This document shows, piece by piece, positions 44,406 through 52,838 of a DNA stretch of 64,000 nt (position 1 is the stretch's first letter; the number at the start of each line of letters is the position of its first letter). The translations under genes and the position numbers were made by a program. The notes below the pieces were generated by a model that did not search any database, was not told where the DNA came from, and worked only from the letters and a program-made list of their open reading frames with translations. The stretch comes from Flavobacterium piscisymbiosum. GTDB taxonomy: Bacteria; Bacteroidota; Bacteroidia; Flavobacteriales; Flavobacteriaceae. The stretch is taken from positions 2,356,001 to 2,420,000 of the forward strand of contig NZ_JAJJMM010000001.1 of assembly GCF_020905295.1 (NCBI RefSeq), in the 5' to 3' direction.

Positions 44406-44828
44406 TTAATTTGTCTTAGAAAGATTTTTTATTAATTTATACACTGCCATAAGTAAACCAGCGCCAAAAAATAATATACCAGTGTAGCCAATAATTATTT
44501 TGATTAATTTATTTCCTCTTTTAAATTCTTCAGGGTATAGAATCAGAAACAAACAATTCAAAACAAATATTAAGCAGCCAAAAAACATAGCAATATTCGT
44601 TTTAAACGTGTTTGTATTCGTGTCAATTTTCTTCTCTTTAATAAGGTAATAGATGTAGCCTAAACCTCCGAAGAAAAGAATACAATTGAAATACTCAATT
44701 CTTTTTTTAACTACAACAGTCTCAGAAAAGTATTCTTTATTTATAAATGAATCAACCAATAAATACACACCCAATATTGTGAATAAAATAAATACTGTAT
44801 AAAGAAAATAATTTTTGATTTTCGACAT
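44406..44828 (-). CDS. Hypothetical membrane protein
   Basis: 140 residues from the ATG at 44828, chosen because the longer frame would begin with TTG inside the lysS terminator. Four hydrophobic segments are visible: YFLYTVFILFTILGVYLLV, FNCILFFGGLGYIYYL, NIAMFFGCLIFVLNCLFLIL and ILFFGAGLLMAVYKL. It is a small polytopic membrane protein of unknown function. It lies downstream of lysS on the same strand but beyond its terminator. Confidence 0.75.
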   Translation of the reverse strand: MSKIKNYFLYTVFILFTILGVYLLVDSFINKEYFSETVVVKKRIEYFNCILFFGGLGYIYYLIKEKKIDTNTNTFKTNIAMFFGCLIFVLNCLFLILYPEEFKRGNKLIKIIIGYTGILFFGAGLLMAVYKLIKNLSKTN

Positions 44829-44858
44829 AATTGTTTCTAAGTCATTAAATTTAAATAG

Positions 44859-44893
44859 AAAACCCGACAAATTTTTAAAAATCTGTCGGGTTT
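44859..44893 (-). terminator. lysS terminator
   Basis: On the minus strand AAACCCGACA and TGTCGGGTTTT pair around an ATTTTTAAAAAT core, ending in T residues, 32 bp beyond lysS. Its arms match the CCCGACAGG repeat family. Confidence 0.85.
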
Positions 44894-44924
44894 GAATATT
44901 AATACAATTTTGGAATTTTCAAAT

Positions 44925-46628
44925 TTACTCCACCAATTCCACAAACTTAAACTCACCTTCAACAGCCACTTTCGTCAAACCGTGTTTAGATAAGTTTTTC
45001 ATAGAAGCATCCCATTTTTTACCGCTTAAATTAGCAGTAATTTTTAGTTGCTGAAGATCCATTTTGTTTTCATTTCCTTTCAATAAATCTACGATGAATT
45101 TTTCTTCATCAGACAATTCAATTTGAGCTTGTTTTTTCTCCGGACGCATTTGCGGGAACAATAAAACTTCCTGAATCGATGCGTTGTTTGTTAAGTACAT
45201 AATCAAACGGTCCATACCAATTCCCATTCCGGAGGTTGGTGGCATACCGTATTCTAATGCTCTTAAGAAATCCTCGTCGATAACTCCGTTTGCTTCGTCA
45301 TCACCTTTTTCAGCCAAACGCATTTGGTCTTCAAAACGCTCACGTTGATCAATTGGATCGTTTAATTCAGAATACGCATTTGCAATTTCTTTACCACAAA
45401 CCATCAATTCAAAACGCTCAGTAAGTTCAGGATTGTCACGGTGTTCTTTACAAAGAGGCGACATTTCTTTAGGATAATCAGTAATAAAAGTAGGTTGAAT
45501 ATAATTTCCTTCGCATTTAGCGCCAAAAATTTCATCAATCAATTTTCCTTTACCCATTGTTTTATCAACATCGATTCCCATTCCCCTTGCAGCGTCAAAC
45601 AATTCTTCTTCGCTTTTTCCAGAGATATCAAATCCTGTAAAATGCTTGATAGAATCCGTCATTGTAACACGAGCGTAAGGCGCTTTAAAGTTAATTTGGT
45701 GTTCACCAAAAGTCACTTCGCTGGTTCCGTTTACGGCGATTGCGCAATGCTCAAGCAAACCTTCAGCAAATTCCATCATCCAGTTGTAGTCTTTGTAGGC
45801 TACATATATTTCCATAGCGGTAAATTCAGGATTATGCGTTCTGTCCATACCTTCATTTCTAAAGTTTTTCGAGAATTCATAAACACCTTCAAAACCACCA
45901 ACAATTAATCTTTTCAAATACAATTCGTTTGCAATACGCATATAAAGCGGAATATCAAGCGAATTATGGTGCGTAATAAACGGACGTGCGGCAGCTCCAC
46001 CAGGAATCGATTGTAAAACCGGAGTTTCAACTTCAAGATATCCTGCATCGTTAAAATAACCACGCATTGCAGTATACAACTTGGTACGTTTGATAAAATT
46101 TTCCTTTACTTGGGGATTCACAGTTAAATCTACATAACGCATTCTGTAGCGTAATTCAGGATCATTAAAAGCATCGTGTACGTTTCCTTCTTCATCTACT
46201 TTTGGTAAAGGTAACGGACGTAAAGTTTTACTCAAGAAAGTAAATCCGTCAACACGAATACATTGAGCGCCAACTTTTGTAGTAAACAATTCACCTTCAA
46301 TACCAATAAAGTCACCTAAATCAGTTAGTTTTTTAAATACAGTATTGTATAAAGTTTTATCATCACCTTCACACAAAACATCGCGATTCACGTACAATTG
46401 TATACGTCCTTCGCTATCCTGCAATTCAGCAAAACAAGCTTTCCCCTGATCTCTCACACTCATTAAACGTCCGGCAACGATCACCTTCTTACCCTCTTCA
46501 AAAGATTCCTTCACCTGCTTCGAAGTATGATTTACAGGAAAAAGATTAGCCGGATAAGGATTGATTCCTAAGTTGCGTAAGTTTTGAAGTTTTTCTCTTC
46601 GGATGATTTCTTGTTCTGATAATGCCAT
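44925..46628 (-). CDS. lysS: Lysine--tRNA ligase, class II
   Basis: 567 residues. An OB-fold anticodon-binding domain (about 55-150) precedes the class II catalytic core: motif 2 KNFRNEGMDRTHNPEFTAME and motif 3 GMGIGMDRLIMYL. After the core is a C-terminal extension of about 65 residues (EEKFIVDLLKGNENKMDLQQ onward) absent from E. coli LysS, usual in Flavobacteria and of unknown role. It charges tRNA-Lys. A TATCTTTG promoter box lies upstream; the 5' flank is repeat-rich. Confidence 0.97.
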   Translation of the reverse strand: MALSEQEIIRREKLQNLRNLGINPYPANLFPVNHTSKQVKESFEEGKKVIVAGRLMSVRDQGKACFAELQDSEGRIQLYVNRDVLCEGDDKTLYNTVFKKLTDLGDFIGIEGELFTTKVGAQCIRVDGFTFLSKTLRPLPLPKVDEEGNVHDAFNDPELRYRMRYVDLTVNPQVKENFIKRTKLYTAMRGYFNDAGYLEVETPVLQSIPGGAAARPFITHHNSLDIPLYMRIANELYLKRLIVGGFEGVYEFSKNFRNEGMDRTHNPEFTAMEIYVAYKDYNWMMEFAEGLLEHCAIAVNGTSEVTFGEHQINFKAPYARVTMTDSIKHFTGFDISGKSEEELFDAARGMGIDVDKTMGKGKLIDEIFGAKCEGNYIQPTFITDYPKEMSPLCKEHRDNPELTERFELMVCGKEIANAYSELNDPIDQRERFEDQMRLAEKGDDEANGVIDEDFLRALEYGMPPTSGMGIGMDRLIMYLTNNASIQEVLLFPQMRPEKKQAQIELSDEEKFIVDLLKGNENKMDLQQLKITANLSGKKWDASMKNLSKHGLTKVAVEGEFKFVELVE

Positions 46629-46650
46629 TTTGTGCTCTTTTTTAAGTGCG

Positions 46651-46658
46651 CAAAGATA
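46651..46658 (-). promoter_or_regulatory. Promoter -7 box for lysS
   Basis: TATCTTTG on the minus strand, matching TAnnTTTG, 22 bp before the start codon. Confidence 0.55.
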
Positions 46659-46735
46659 AAGAAAAGAATGTAGATTTCAGAATGCAGGTTTTAGATTTTT
46701 TGAAGCAGTAATTTATTGCATTTCAAAGACCTTTT

Positions 46736-46802
46736 GTCCCGCTATTCACTTGTATCTTTTTTGCCGAAAAAGCAAAAAAGGATACCGCTGCTATCGGGGC
46801 TA
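46736..46802. repeat. Dispersed hairpin repeat, CCGCTATTC type (copy 2)
   Basis: Frame GTCCCGCTATTCACTTGTAT, hairpin ATCTTTTTTGC/GCAAAAAAGGAT, then ACCGCTGCTATCGGGGCT. Related to 25773-25851; the hairpin arms have changed on both sides and still pair. Confidence 0.7.
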
Positions 46803-46857
46803 TTTTAGAAGTTTTAGTTTTTAAAAGGCATTTTAGTTAGTGCGTTTACAAAATCTT

Positions 46858-46955
46858 TGTCGTCCTCAGGAACGAAGGATCACACAAGAAGTTCGACAAA
46901 GATTGGCGATTTAGTTTGCGGCACTTCTCGTGCGATCTTCCGTTCGGGATGACAA
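46858..46955. repeat. Palindromic repeat element (copy 2)
   Basis: Imperfect inverted arms around TTCGACAAAGATTGGCG, with AAGAAG before it and TTGCGG after it. These shared blocks identify it as a diverged copy of 10369-10468. With the previous element it fills most of the 415-bp gap before the lipoprotein pair. Confidence 0.7.
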
Positions 46956-47001
46956 ACTAAACGAATGAAAAAACATTTCTGTAAAAATTAAACAAAAAAA
47001 C

Positions 47002-47038
47002 CTCAGTATCTTAGCAACTCAGAACCTTAGTATCTTAA
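47002..47038. repeat. CTTAGNNN octamer array before the first lipoprotein gene
   Basis: Five CTTAG/CTCAG units spaced 8 nt, ending 6 bp before the start codon at 47044. Confidence 0.7.
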
Positions 47039-47043
47039 AGAAA

Positions 47044-47775
47044 ATGAACTACATAAAAGCCTTTTTACTTTTACTCTTAATTTCGAGCTGCCAAATTACC
47101 GAAACTATCAACATCAATCCAGACGGAAGCGGAACTATTGAAGTTTTTCAATTACGCGACGAAAATAGTTATTTGCAATTAGGACGTCCTTATTCTGATT
47201 CTGAAAAATTTACAGATACAATATTCGTTTTTCAGGATTATATAACAAAGTATGCAGCAACGTTTGTAAAATTTAATAAATCTGACCAAGCATTGTTTCA
47301 GGAACATGCCAATGTAAAAATGCATATTAAAGTGGATCCGGTTCAAATGGAAAATTTTAATGTAATTTCTTCTGACTTTAAAAAAATAGAAGAAATACCT
47401 AATCTTTATGAAAGTCTTAGTTTGGCAAGTTCTTTAAAAGAAAATTATCCGGTTTCAAAAGAATCCTTCAAAATAAAATATACTTTCGATGGTTCTACTT
47501 TCAAAAGAAATCTTGTAATTGTTGATCAGCAAAAGTTTGATAAGGACAAAAAAATGCTGGAAGAAAGGAAAAAAATGTATGCTAAGTATAAATTAGCGCA
47601 ATCCTATACCTTAAAATATCATTTTCCAAAAGAAATAAAATCGGTTTCAAACGAAAAAGCTATTATTAGTTCAGATAAAAAAACAATGACATTAGAATTT
47701 CAACTTTCAGATTGTTTAAAAAATCCGGAAATAACGAATCTGGAAGTGGTTTTAGAGCAAAAAGACCTTCAATAG
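47044..47775 (+). CDS. Lipoprotein of unknown function, paralogue of the next gene
   Basis: 243 residues with lipoprotein signal MNYIKAFLLLLLISSC (Cys16), followed by QITETININPDGSGTIEVF and, near the end, YTLKYHFPKEIKSVSNEKAI. The next gene encodes a protein with the same motif order (ENIYVNDNGTGKFSVD, YIIKYHFPKKIKKVSNPNAL), so the two are tandem paralogues. The N-terminal strand pattern NxDGSGT suggests a beta-rich fold. Function unknown; outer-membrane lipoprotein is likely. Confidence 0.8.
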   Translation: MNYIKAFLLLLLISSCQITETININPDGSGTIEVFQLRDENSYLQLGRPYSDSEKFTDTIFVFQDYITKYAATFVKFNKSDQALFQEHANVKMHIKVDPVQMENFNVISSDFKKIEEIPNLYESLSLASSLKENYPVSKESFKIKYTFDGSTFKRNLVIVDQQKFDKDKKMLEERKKMYAKYKLAQSYTLKYHFPKEIKSVSNEKAIISSDKKTMTLEFQLSDCLKNPEITNLEVVLEQKDLQ

Positions 47776-47781
47776 TGTTGT

Positions 47782-47817
47782 CTTAGTATCTTAGAACCTT
47801 AGTTTCTTAGAATCTCA
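47782..47817. repeat. CTTAGNNN octamer array between the lipoprotein genes
   Basis: Five CTTAG-type units spaced 8 nt, starting 7 bp after the upstream stop and 20 bp before the next promoter box. Confidence 0.7.
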
Positions 47818-47836
47818 AAAAATAAAATAGTCTTCG

Positions 47837-47844
47837 TATCTTTG
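47837..47844 (+). promoter_or_regulatory. Promoter -7 box for the second lipoprotein gene
   Basis: TATCTTTG matches TAnnTTTG, 18 bp before the start codon at 47862. Confidence 0.55.
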
Positions 47845-47861
47845 ATAAAAAATTAGCCATT

Positions 47862-48605
47862 ATGAAATTATACAAGTTACTTAGTTTTTGTTTTGTATTA
47901 GCAACATTAACAAGCTGCACCCTAACCGAAAATATATATGTAAACGATAACGGAACCGGAAAATTTTCTGTAGATATGGATGGTTCATCTTTGATGGCGA
48001 TGGCTGGTGACCAGCTTGGACCTGATGCCAAAAAGAATATAGATTCTACTTTTACTTTCAAGCAATTGTTTGAAGAGAAAAAAGACAGCATTGCAAAACT
48101 GTCTCCCGAAGCCCAAAAAGAACTTAAAAAACTCGAAAATTTTGTAGTAAATACCAAAATGAATGGTGAGAAAAAAGAGTTTTTAATGACCATTTCGACT
48201 GATTTTAAAAATGTAAATGAGCTACAAGATGCTTTGCAATCTTTGAGCGCACTTCAAAAATTAGAAGGCGGAGCAAATGCTGCGTCACCATTGGGGAAAG
48301 GCTTAGGAGATAATAACAGTAAATTAAGCTATACATACGATGGAAAGAAATTTACACGTACAGCAGTAATCGATAAACAAAAATTAGCTGCAAAAGCGAA
48401 AGATTCTACCGCAGATATGTCTAAGATGATTTTTGCTTCTTCGACCTATATTATAAAGTATCATTTTCCTAAGAAAATAAAAAAAGTATCGAACCCAAAT
48501 GCTTTGTTTAGCGAGGATCGAAAATCAATTACAATTCAATACCCTTTTACGGATTATATGGAGAATCCTGACAAACTTAACTTTGATGTAGAGTTTGAAA
48601 AATAA
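47862..48605 (+). CDS. Lipoprotein of unknown function, paralogue of the preceding gene
   Basis: 247 residues. Lipoprotein signal MKLYKLLSFCFVLATLTSC (Cys19) then TLTENIYVNDNGTGKFSVD. A helical middle (about 70-150, rich in Lys/Glu/Leu) separates this strand from the C-terminal YIIKYHFPKKIKKVSNPNAL block shared with the upstream paralogue. It is followed 5 bp later by lipB, so it may be co-transcribed with lipB, although nothing in its sequence ties it to lipoate. Function unknown. Confidence 0.82.
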   Translation: MKLYKLLSFCFVLATLTSCTLTENIYVNDNGTGKFSVDMDGSSLMAMAGDQLGPDAKKNIDSTFTFKQLFEEKKDSIAKLSPEAQKELKKLENFVVNTKMNGEKKEFLMTISTDFKNVNELQDALQSLSALQKLEGGANAASPLGKGLGDNNSKLSYTYDGKKFTRTAVIDKQKLAAKAKDSTADMSKMIFASSTYIIKYHFPKKIKKVSNPNALFSEDRKSITIQYPFTDYMENPDKLNFDVEFEK

Positions 48606-48610
48606 TTAAA

Positions 48611-49312
48611 ATGAATAAAAAAATTCAACTTCAGGATTTAGGAAGTAAAGATTATAAATCGACCTGGGAATATCAGGAAGAGATTTTTAAGGATATAGTC
48701 GACTTAAAAATTAAAAACCGAAGAGAAGAACTCGATTTGCCAACCCCCAATTATTTACTTTTTGTAGAACATCCGCATGTATATACTTTGGGTAAAAGCG
48801 GAGATCTTGAAAATCTTTTATTAAACGAAAAACAGCTTGAAGCAAAAGGAGCTACTTTTTATAAGATCAATCGTGGTGGAGATATTACCTATCACGGGCC
48901 GGGACAAATTGTAGGTTATCCGATATTAGACTTAGAAAATTTCTTTACAGATATTCATAAATATTTGCGTTTTCTGGAAGAAGCTATAATCCTGACTTTA
49001 GAAGAATACGGCTTAAAATGCGGAAGAAGCGAAGGTGAAACTGGGGTTTGGCTTGATGCAGGAACTCCGTTTGCACGCAAGATTTGTGCGCTTGGCGTAC
49101 GCGCTTCACGATGGGTAACCATGCACGGATTTGCGCTAAATGTAAATGTTGATTTAGGATATTTTGACAACATTATTCCGTGTGGAATTCGCGGAAAAGG
49201 GGTTACTTCTCTACAAGTAGAACTTGGTGTAGAAAAAGTTGATGAAGCCGAAGTAAAGGCTAAAATCGTAAAACATTTGACCCAATTATTCGAAGCAGAA
49301 TTTGTTTCGTAA
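48611..49312 (+). CDS. lipB: Lipoyl(octanoyl) transferase
   Basis: 233 residues. LipB motifs: FVEHPHVYTLGKSGD, RGGDITYHGPGQIVGYPI, the Lys of KICALGVRASRWVTMHGFALNV, and the catalytic Cys in NIIPCGIRGKGVTSL. It transfers octanoate from acyl carrier protein to lipoate-dependent enzyme domains in the cytoplasm. It follows a lipoprotein gene by 5 bp. Downstream is a palindromic repeat that may terminate the transcript. Confidence 0.96.
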   Translation: MNKKIQLQDLGSKDYKSTWEYQEEIFKDIVDLKIKNRREELDLPTPNYLLFVEHPHVYTLGKSGDLENLLLNEKQLEAKGATFYKINRGGDITYHGPGQIVGYPILDLENFFTDIHKYLRFLEEAIILTLEEYGLKCGRSEGETGVWLDAGTPFARKICALGVRASRWVTMHGFALNVNVDLGYFDNIIPCGIRGKGVTSLQVELGVEKVDEAEVKAKIVKHLTQLFEAEFVS

Positions 49313-49317
49313 ATCTT

Positions 49318-49406
49318 AATTAACCGCAAAGAGTTCGCAAAGCTTTGTGCTCTTTATGTTTTTACAAAATTTTAAGGGTAAAAAACTTTGTGTTCTCTGT
49401 GTTAAT
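49318..49406. repeat. Palindromic repeat, AACCGCAAAG type
   Basis: Left arm with AATTAACCGCAAAGAGTTCG, right arm with AAAACTTTGTGTTCTCTGTG, imperfectly complementary. Same family as the inner arms at 30866-31022. Confidence 0.6.
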
Positions 49407-49423
49407 AATTACACTCAACTAGT

Positions 49424-50242
49424 ATGAAAAATGCTGAAGAAAATAACAATTATAGAATTGCCGTTCCTTCAGCATTTGAAACTGTTTTTTCTCATTTTTA
49501 CTTTGCCGAAAATAAAACGGCATTTCCCATAACAAAAACCTTATTACCAAGTTTTCAAACCATTTTGGTTTTTAACTTTGGGACAAAATCATCTTTAAAA
49601 TCACAGCAAAATACTTTTTTAGAAGTTGAAAAATGTATGGTTCTTGGCCCTATAAAACAAGCTTTCGATTATACTTTAGAACCCAATTCAGAGATTTTGG
49701 TAGCCAATTTCAAAGAAGATGCTTTTTACAGATTCTTTGGCAATGCAATGTTTGATTCTTTGCCCAATCATCCTGACGCTTTAATTGATGAAAATTGCTT
49801 TACTCTTTTGTGGGAAGAACTTCAAAAACTTTCTGATACAAAAGAGCGTGTCGATTATATTTTAGATTTCTGCAAACCATATTTAAGGAAGCAAAACGAG
49901 ATAACAACGCTTTTAACAGATTTTCAAAACCATAATCTGAATCCCATAAAAGCAATTGCTTCGCAGATCAATCAAACCGAAAGAAATATTCAGCTCAATC
50001 AAAAGAAACTTTTTGGATATACTATTAAAGAAGCGAATCGGTATGAGAGGTTTTTAAAAGCGGTAAATCAAATTCAGGAAAATATAATAAACAATTCTAA
50101 AACAGATTGGTTAACGATTGTTACCGAATGCGGTTATTACGATCAAAGTCAGCTCATTCATGACTTTAAATATTATATGAATATTTCACCCACGAAATTC
50201 CTGAAATTTCAAAACGATATCTGCAGCTCAAAATCAGAATAA
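49424..50242 (+). CDS. AraC family transcriptional regulator
   Basis: 272 residues. The N-terminal effector/cupin-like half (about 1-150) lacks obvious motifs; the C-terminal AraC double helix-turn-helix (about 165-270) has IKAIASQINQTERNIQLNQKK, TIKEANRYERF and the second helix YYDQSQLIHDFKYYMNISPT. The adjacent NAD(P)H oxidoreductase gene, 78 bp downstream in the same direction, is the likely target, as with AraC-type regulators paired with quinone reductases. Effector unknown. Confidence 0.9.
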   Translation: MKNAEENNNYRIAVPSAFETVFSHFYFAENKTAFPITKTLLPSFQTILVFNFGTKSSLKSQQNTFLEVEKCMVLGPIKQAFDYTLEPNSEILVANFKEDAFYRFFGNAMFDSLPNHPDALIDENCFTLLWEELQKLSDTKERVDYILDFCKPYLRKQNEITTLLTDFQNHNLNPIKAIASQINQTERNIQLNQKKLFGYTIKEANRYERFLKAVNQIQENIINNSKTDWLTIVTECGYYDQSQLIHDFKYYMNISPTKFLKFQNDICSSKSE

Positions 50243-50320
50243 ATCAGATTTCGTTTTCTTACAATTGTACTGAAACCTTGCGTTCTACATTTGTCATGTT
50301 AATCTTTAAAAACAGACAAT

Positions 50321-50920
50321 ATGAAAAATTTAATTGTTTATGCACATCCCAATTCAGGTAGTTTAAATCATTTCTTCAAACAAACCGTACTCGAAAGCCT
50401 TCAGGAATCCGGAGAAGAAATTGCAATTCGCGATTTGAATGAGATCAATTTTAATCCCGTACTTTCTTTAGAAGATATGACCGGACAAAGAATGGGAAAG
50501 GTTGCCGATGATGTTCAAACAGAACAAGACTTTATCACCTGGGCAGATCGTATTATTTTTATTTACCCCATTTGGTGGACAGGAATGCCGGCCATTATGA
50601 AAGGTTATATTGATCGCGTATTTAGTTACGGATTTGCCTACAGATACGATCAGGGCGTTCAGAAAGGTTTATTGACGGGGAAGAAAACAATCATTATTAA
50701 TTCGCACGGGAAATCAAATGCAGAATATGAAGCAATGGGAATGGATAAAGCTTTGGCATTAACTTCGGATACAGGAATTTTTACGTATTCCGGATTAGAA
50801 ATCGAGCAGCATTTTTATTTCGATAAAGCAGACAGAGCTTCGGCAGAAAGTATTTCGGAGTGGGAAAATCAGATCAAAACTACTTTTAAGTGCATCGATA
50901 AAGAATCTGTTTTGGGATAA
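50321..50920 (+). CDS. NAD(P)H-dependent flavodoxin-fold oxidoreductase (quinone reductase/KefF-like)
   Basis: 199 residues with a flavodoxin-like fold: N-terminal KNLIVYAHPNSGSLNHFF binds flavin phosphate, then WADRIIFIYPIWWTGMPAIM and KGYIDRVFSYGFAYRY. Members reduce quinones or related electrophiles with NAD(P)H using FMN or FAD. It follows an AraC regulator gene that may control it in response to an electrophile. Cytoplasmic. Confidence 0.92.
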   Translation: MKNLIVYAHPNSGSLNHFFKQTVLESLQESGEEIAIRDLNEINFNPVLSLEDMTGQRMGKVADDVQTEQDFITWADRIIFIYPIWWTGMPAIMKGYIDRVFSYGFAYRYDQGVQKGLLTGKKTIIINSHGKSNAEYEAMGMDKALALTSDTGIFTYSGLEIEQHFYFDKADRASAESISEWENQIKTTFKCIDKESVLG

Positions 50921-51091
50921 AAATTGATTTAAAAGTGATAATAATTGTAAAAAAGATAAAAGTAGTTTACTAAAAGCTAAGTTTTTGAATGTACCGTAAA
51001 TTATAGGAAGTGTGGTTATTTATGAGTTTTTTATACTAAATTTGGTTTTATACTTTTAATAAAAGCTTTAGCTAACCTAATTTAATGACTT

Positions 51092-51943
51092 ATGAGAAAA
51101 ATCTACTTTATCTGTTTTATTTTTATGATTAATGGTCTTTTTGCTCAAAAGAAAGATAAATTAAATCCAATCGATGTTTATGAAAAGGCCTGGTCAGAAC
51201 GCAAGAGCGATGTAAGGCTAAAAATAATTAAAACAATCTGGCTGGAGGAAAGTACTTTTGAAGATCCTTCTGCATCCATAAAAGGAACGGCTGCCTTAAA
51301 CAATGTTATAAATGAATTTTATAAAAAATACCCGGATGCAGTTTTTACTTCGGGACCAAAAGTGGTAAAAGACAATTATGTAAGCTGGGATTGGGAAATT
51401 TTAGATGCAAAAAGTAAACTTATAATGGCCGGACGTGATTTTGCCCGACTCAACGGAAAAGGTCAGGTAAGTAAGATTATTGGTTTTTGGAATCCGGAAG
51501 CCACTTTATCTGAGGCAGAGATTTTGAATAACCTTGAAACAGACAATTTTAAGATTGTGGCGCAATATTACGAAAGCCTTTTTAAAACCAGGGACTTTAC
51601 TGCAATGGCACATTTAATAGAAGAAGGTGCAGTTTATAATCAGGCCGAAGGATTGCCTTATGGAGGAAAATTTACAGGTTTTAATGAATGGGTAAAAATG
51701 TATGCGAAATCAGCTGAGTTTTTTGATTTAGAAATAGAAAAAGAGCCTGTTTATTTTAGCGATGCGACAAAAAATGAGGTAATTATTTATTTTGCCATAA
51801 AGGCGAAAGCAAAAAAATCAGGTAAAACACTTTCAGTGCCAATCTCGGAACATTTCGATTTAAAAAACGGAAAAATTACAGCAATAAGACCTTTCTATTT
51901 TGATACCAAGCAATTTGCAGAATTCCTGAAAAGTAAAAAATAA
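51092..51943 (+). CDS. Secreted protein with two SnoaL/NTF2-like domains
   Basis: 283 residues with a signal peptide (1-18, ending LFAQ). Two NTF2-like units are visible: about 28-140 (EKAWSERKSDVRLKIIKTIW, DNYVSWDWEILDAKSKLIM, KIIGFWNPE) and about 155-280 (VAQYYESLFKTRDFTAMAHL, EWVKMYAKSAEFF, VPISEHFDLKNGKITAIRPF). Such SnoaL-like domains occur in polyketide cyclases, isomerases and non-enzymatic binding proteins. The exact function is unknown. A strong terminator follows. Confidence 0.85.
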   Translation: MRKIYFICFIFMINGLFAQKKDKLNPIDVYEKAWSERKSDVRLKIIKTIWLEESTFEDPSASIKGTAALNNVINEFYKKYPDAVFTSGPKVVKDNYVSWDWEILDAKSKLIMAGRDFARLNGKGQVSKIIGFWNPEATLSEAEILNNLETDNFKIVAQYYESLFKTRDFTAMAHLIEEGAVYNQAEGLPYGGKFTGFNEWVKMYAKSAEFFDLEIEKEPVYFSDATKNEVIIYFAIKAKAKKSGKTLSVPISEHFDLKNGKITAIRPFYFDTKQFAEFLKSKK

Positions 51944-51962
51944 TACAAAGTTAAATCTCTCA

Positions 51963-52006
51963 ATAACAAAAAAGACTTATCTAAACGGATAAGTCTTTTT
52001 TGTTAT
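51963..52006. terminator. Bidirectional terminator between the SnoaL-like gene and rnhB
   Basis: A 19-bp perfect stem, ATAACAAAAAAGACTTATC and its complement, around TAAACG. The right arm overlaps the last codon of rnhB. Confidence 0.9.
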
Positions 52007-52665
52007 TCAAAATTCAATTCGAGTTGATCCGGCAAAAGCCTAAAACTCATTCGGTGATATTTTGTAGTTCCATATTTTTTTATGGCTTCCCGATGTTCTT
52101 TGGTAGGATAACCTTTGTTTTGTTTCCAGTTGTACATCGGGAATTCTTCATGAATCTGATCCATGTATTCATCGCGATACGTTTTGGCCAGGACAGAAGC
52201 TGCGGCGATACTTAAAAATTTACCGTCACCTTTTATAATGCTTTGATTTGGAATCGATTTTAGTAATTCAATTTCAGTCATAGAAAATTGTTTGCCAAAA
52301 GTATTCTTTAAACCCAATTTTGCATTTAAAGAACGATTACCATCTACAATAATAAATTCAGGTATATGATGTAGTTTTAGGATACATTCCTGCATACCTT
52401 TCATTGAAGCGTTTAGAATATTAATTTCATCAATTTCATTAGGATGCAAATGCGTAACAGCAAAACAAAGCGCATGCTGCTCGATGATTGGTTTTAGAAA
52501 AACTCTCATCTTTTCAGACAATTGTTTACTGTCGTTTAAAAATTCATGCTCAAAATGATTTGGTAAAATTACTGCAGCAGCCGTTACCGGACCAGCCAGA
52601 CAACCTCGGCCAGCTTCGTCAGTTCCGGTTTCTAAATTAAATCCTGAGAAATTTTTTTCGAGCAT
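52003..52665 (-). CDS. rnhB: Ribonuclease HII
   Basis: 220 residues. Catalytic Asp16-Glu17 in [14 protein letters not shown], the next acidic residue in [10 protein letters not shown], then [19 protein letters not shown] and [24 protein letters not shown] are family hallmarks. It removes ribonucleotides from DNA in the cytoplasm. Monocistronic, divergent from the porin gene. Confidence 0.97.
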   Translation of the reverse strand: MLEKNFSGFNLETGTDEAGRGCLAGPVTAAAVILPNHFEHEFLNDSKQLSEKMRVFLKPIIEQHALCFAVTHLHPNEIDEINILNASMKGMQECILKLHHIPEFIIVDGNRSLNAKLGLKNTFGKQFSMTEIELLKSIPNQSIIKGDGKFLSIAAASVLAKTYRDEYMDQIHEEFPMYNWKQNKGYPTKEHREAIKKYGTTKYHRMSFRLLPDQLELNFE

Positions 52666-52788
52666 TTCCTTTTTGTGTTTTAATTGGCAAATATTATAAA
52701 ATTTTCTTTAAAAACATTCGTTCTCTTACTATTTGCCAAAGCAGTAGTATAAATTCAAGTGTTTTTTTATTTATACGTTTTTATCTTT

Positions 52789-52796
52789 TACCTTTG
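52789..52796 (+). promoter_or_regulatory. Promoter -7 box for the porin/CBS transcript
   Basis: TACCTTTG matches TAnnTTTG, 43 bp before the porin start codon. Confidence 0.5.
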
Positions 52797-52838
52797 CCAG
52801 ACAAATTTTGCCAAAATAATTCCATATAAAGCGATCAA

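Noticed and set aside
44829..44870. N-terminal extension of the small membrane protein starting at 44870
   Set aside because: It would begin with TTG inside the lysS terminator stem; the ATG at 44828 starts directly before the first membrane helix.
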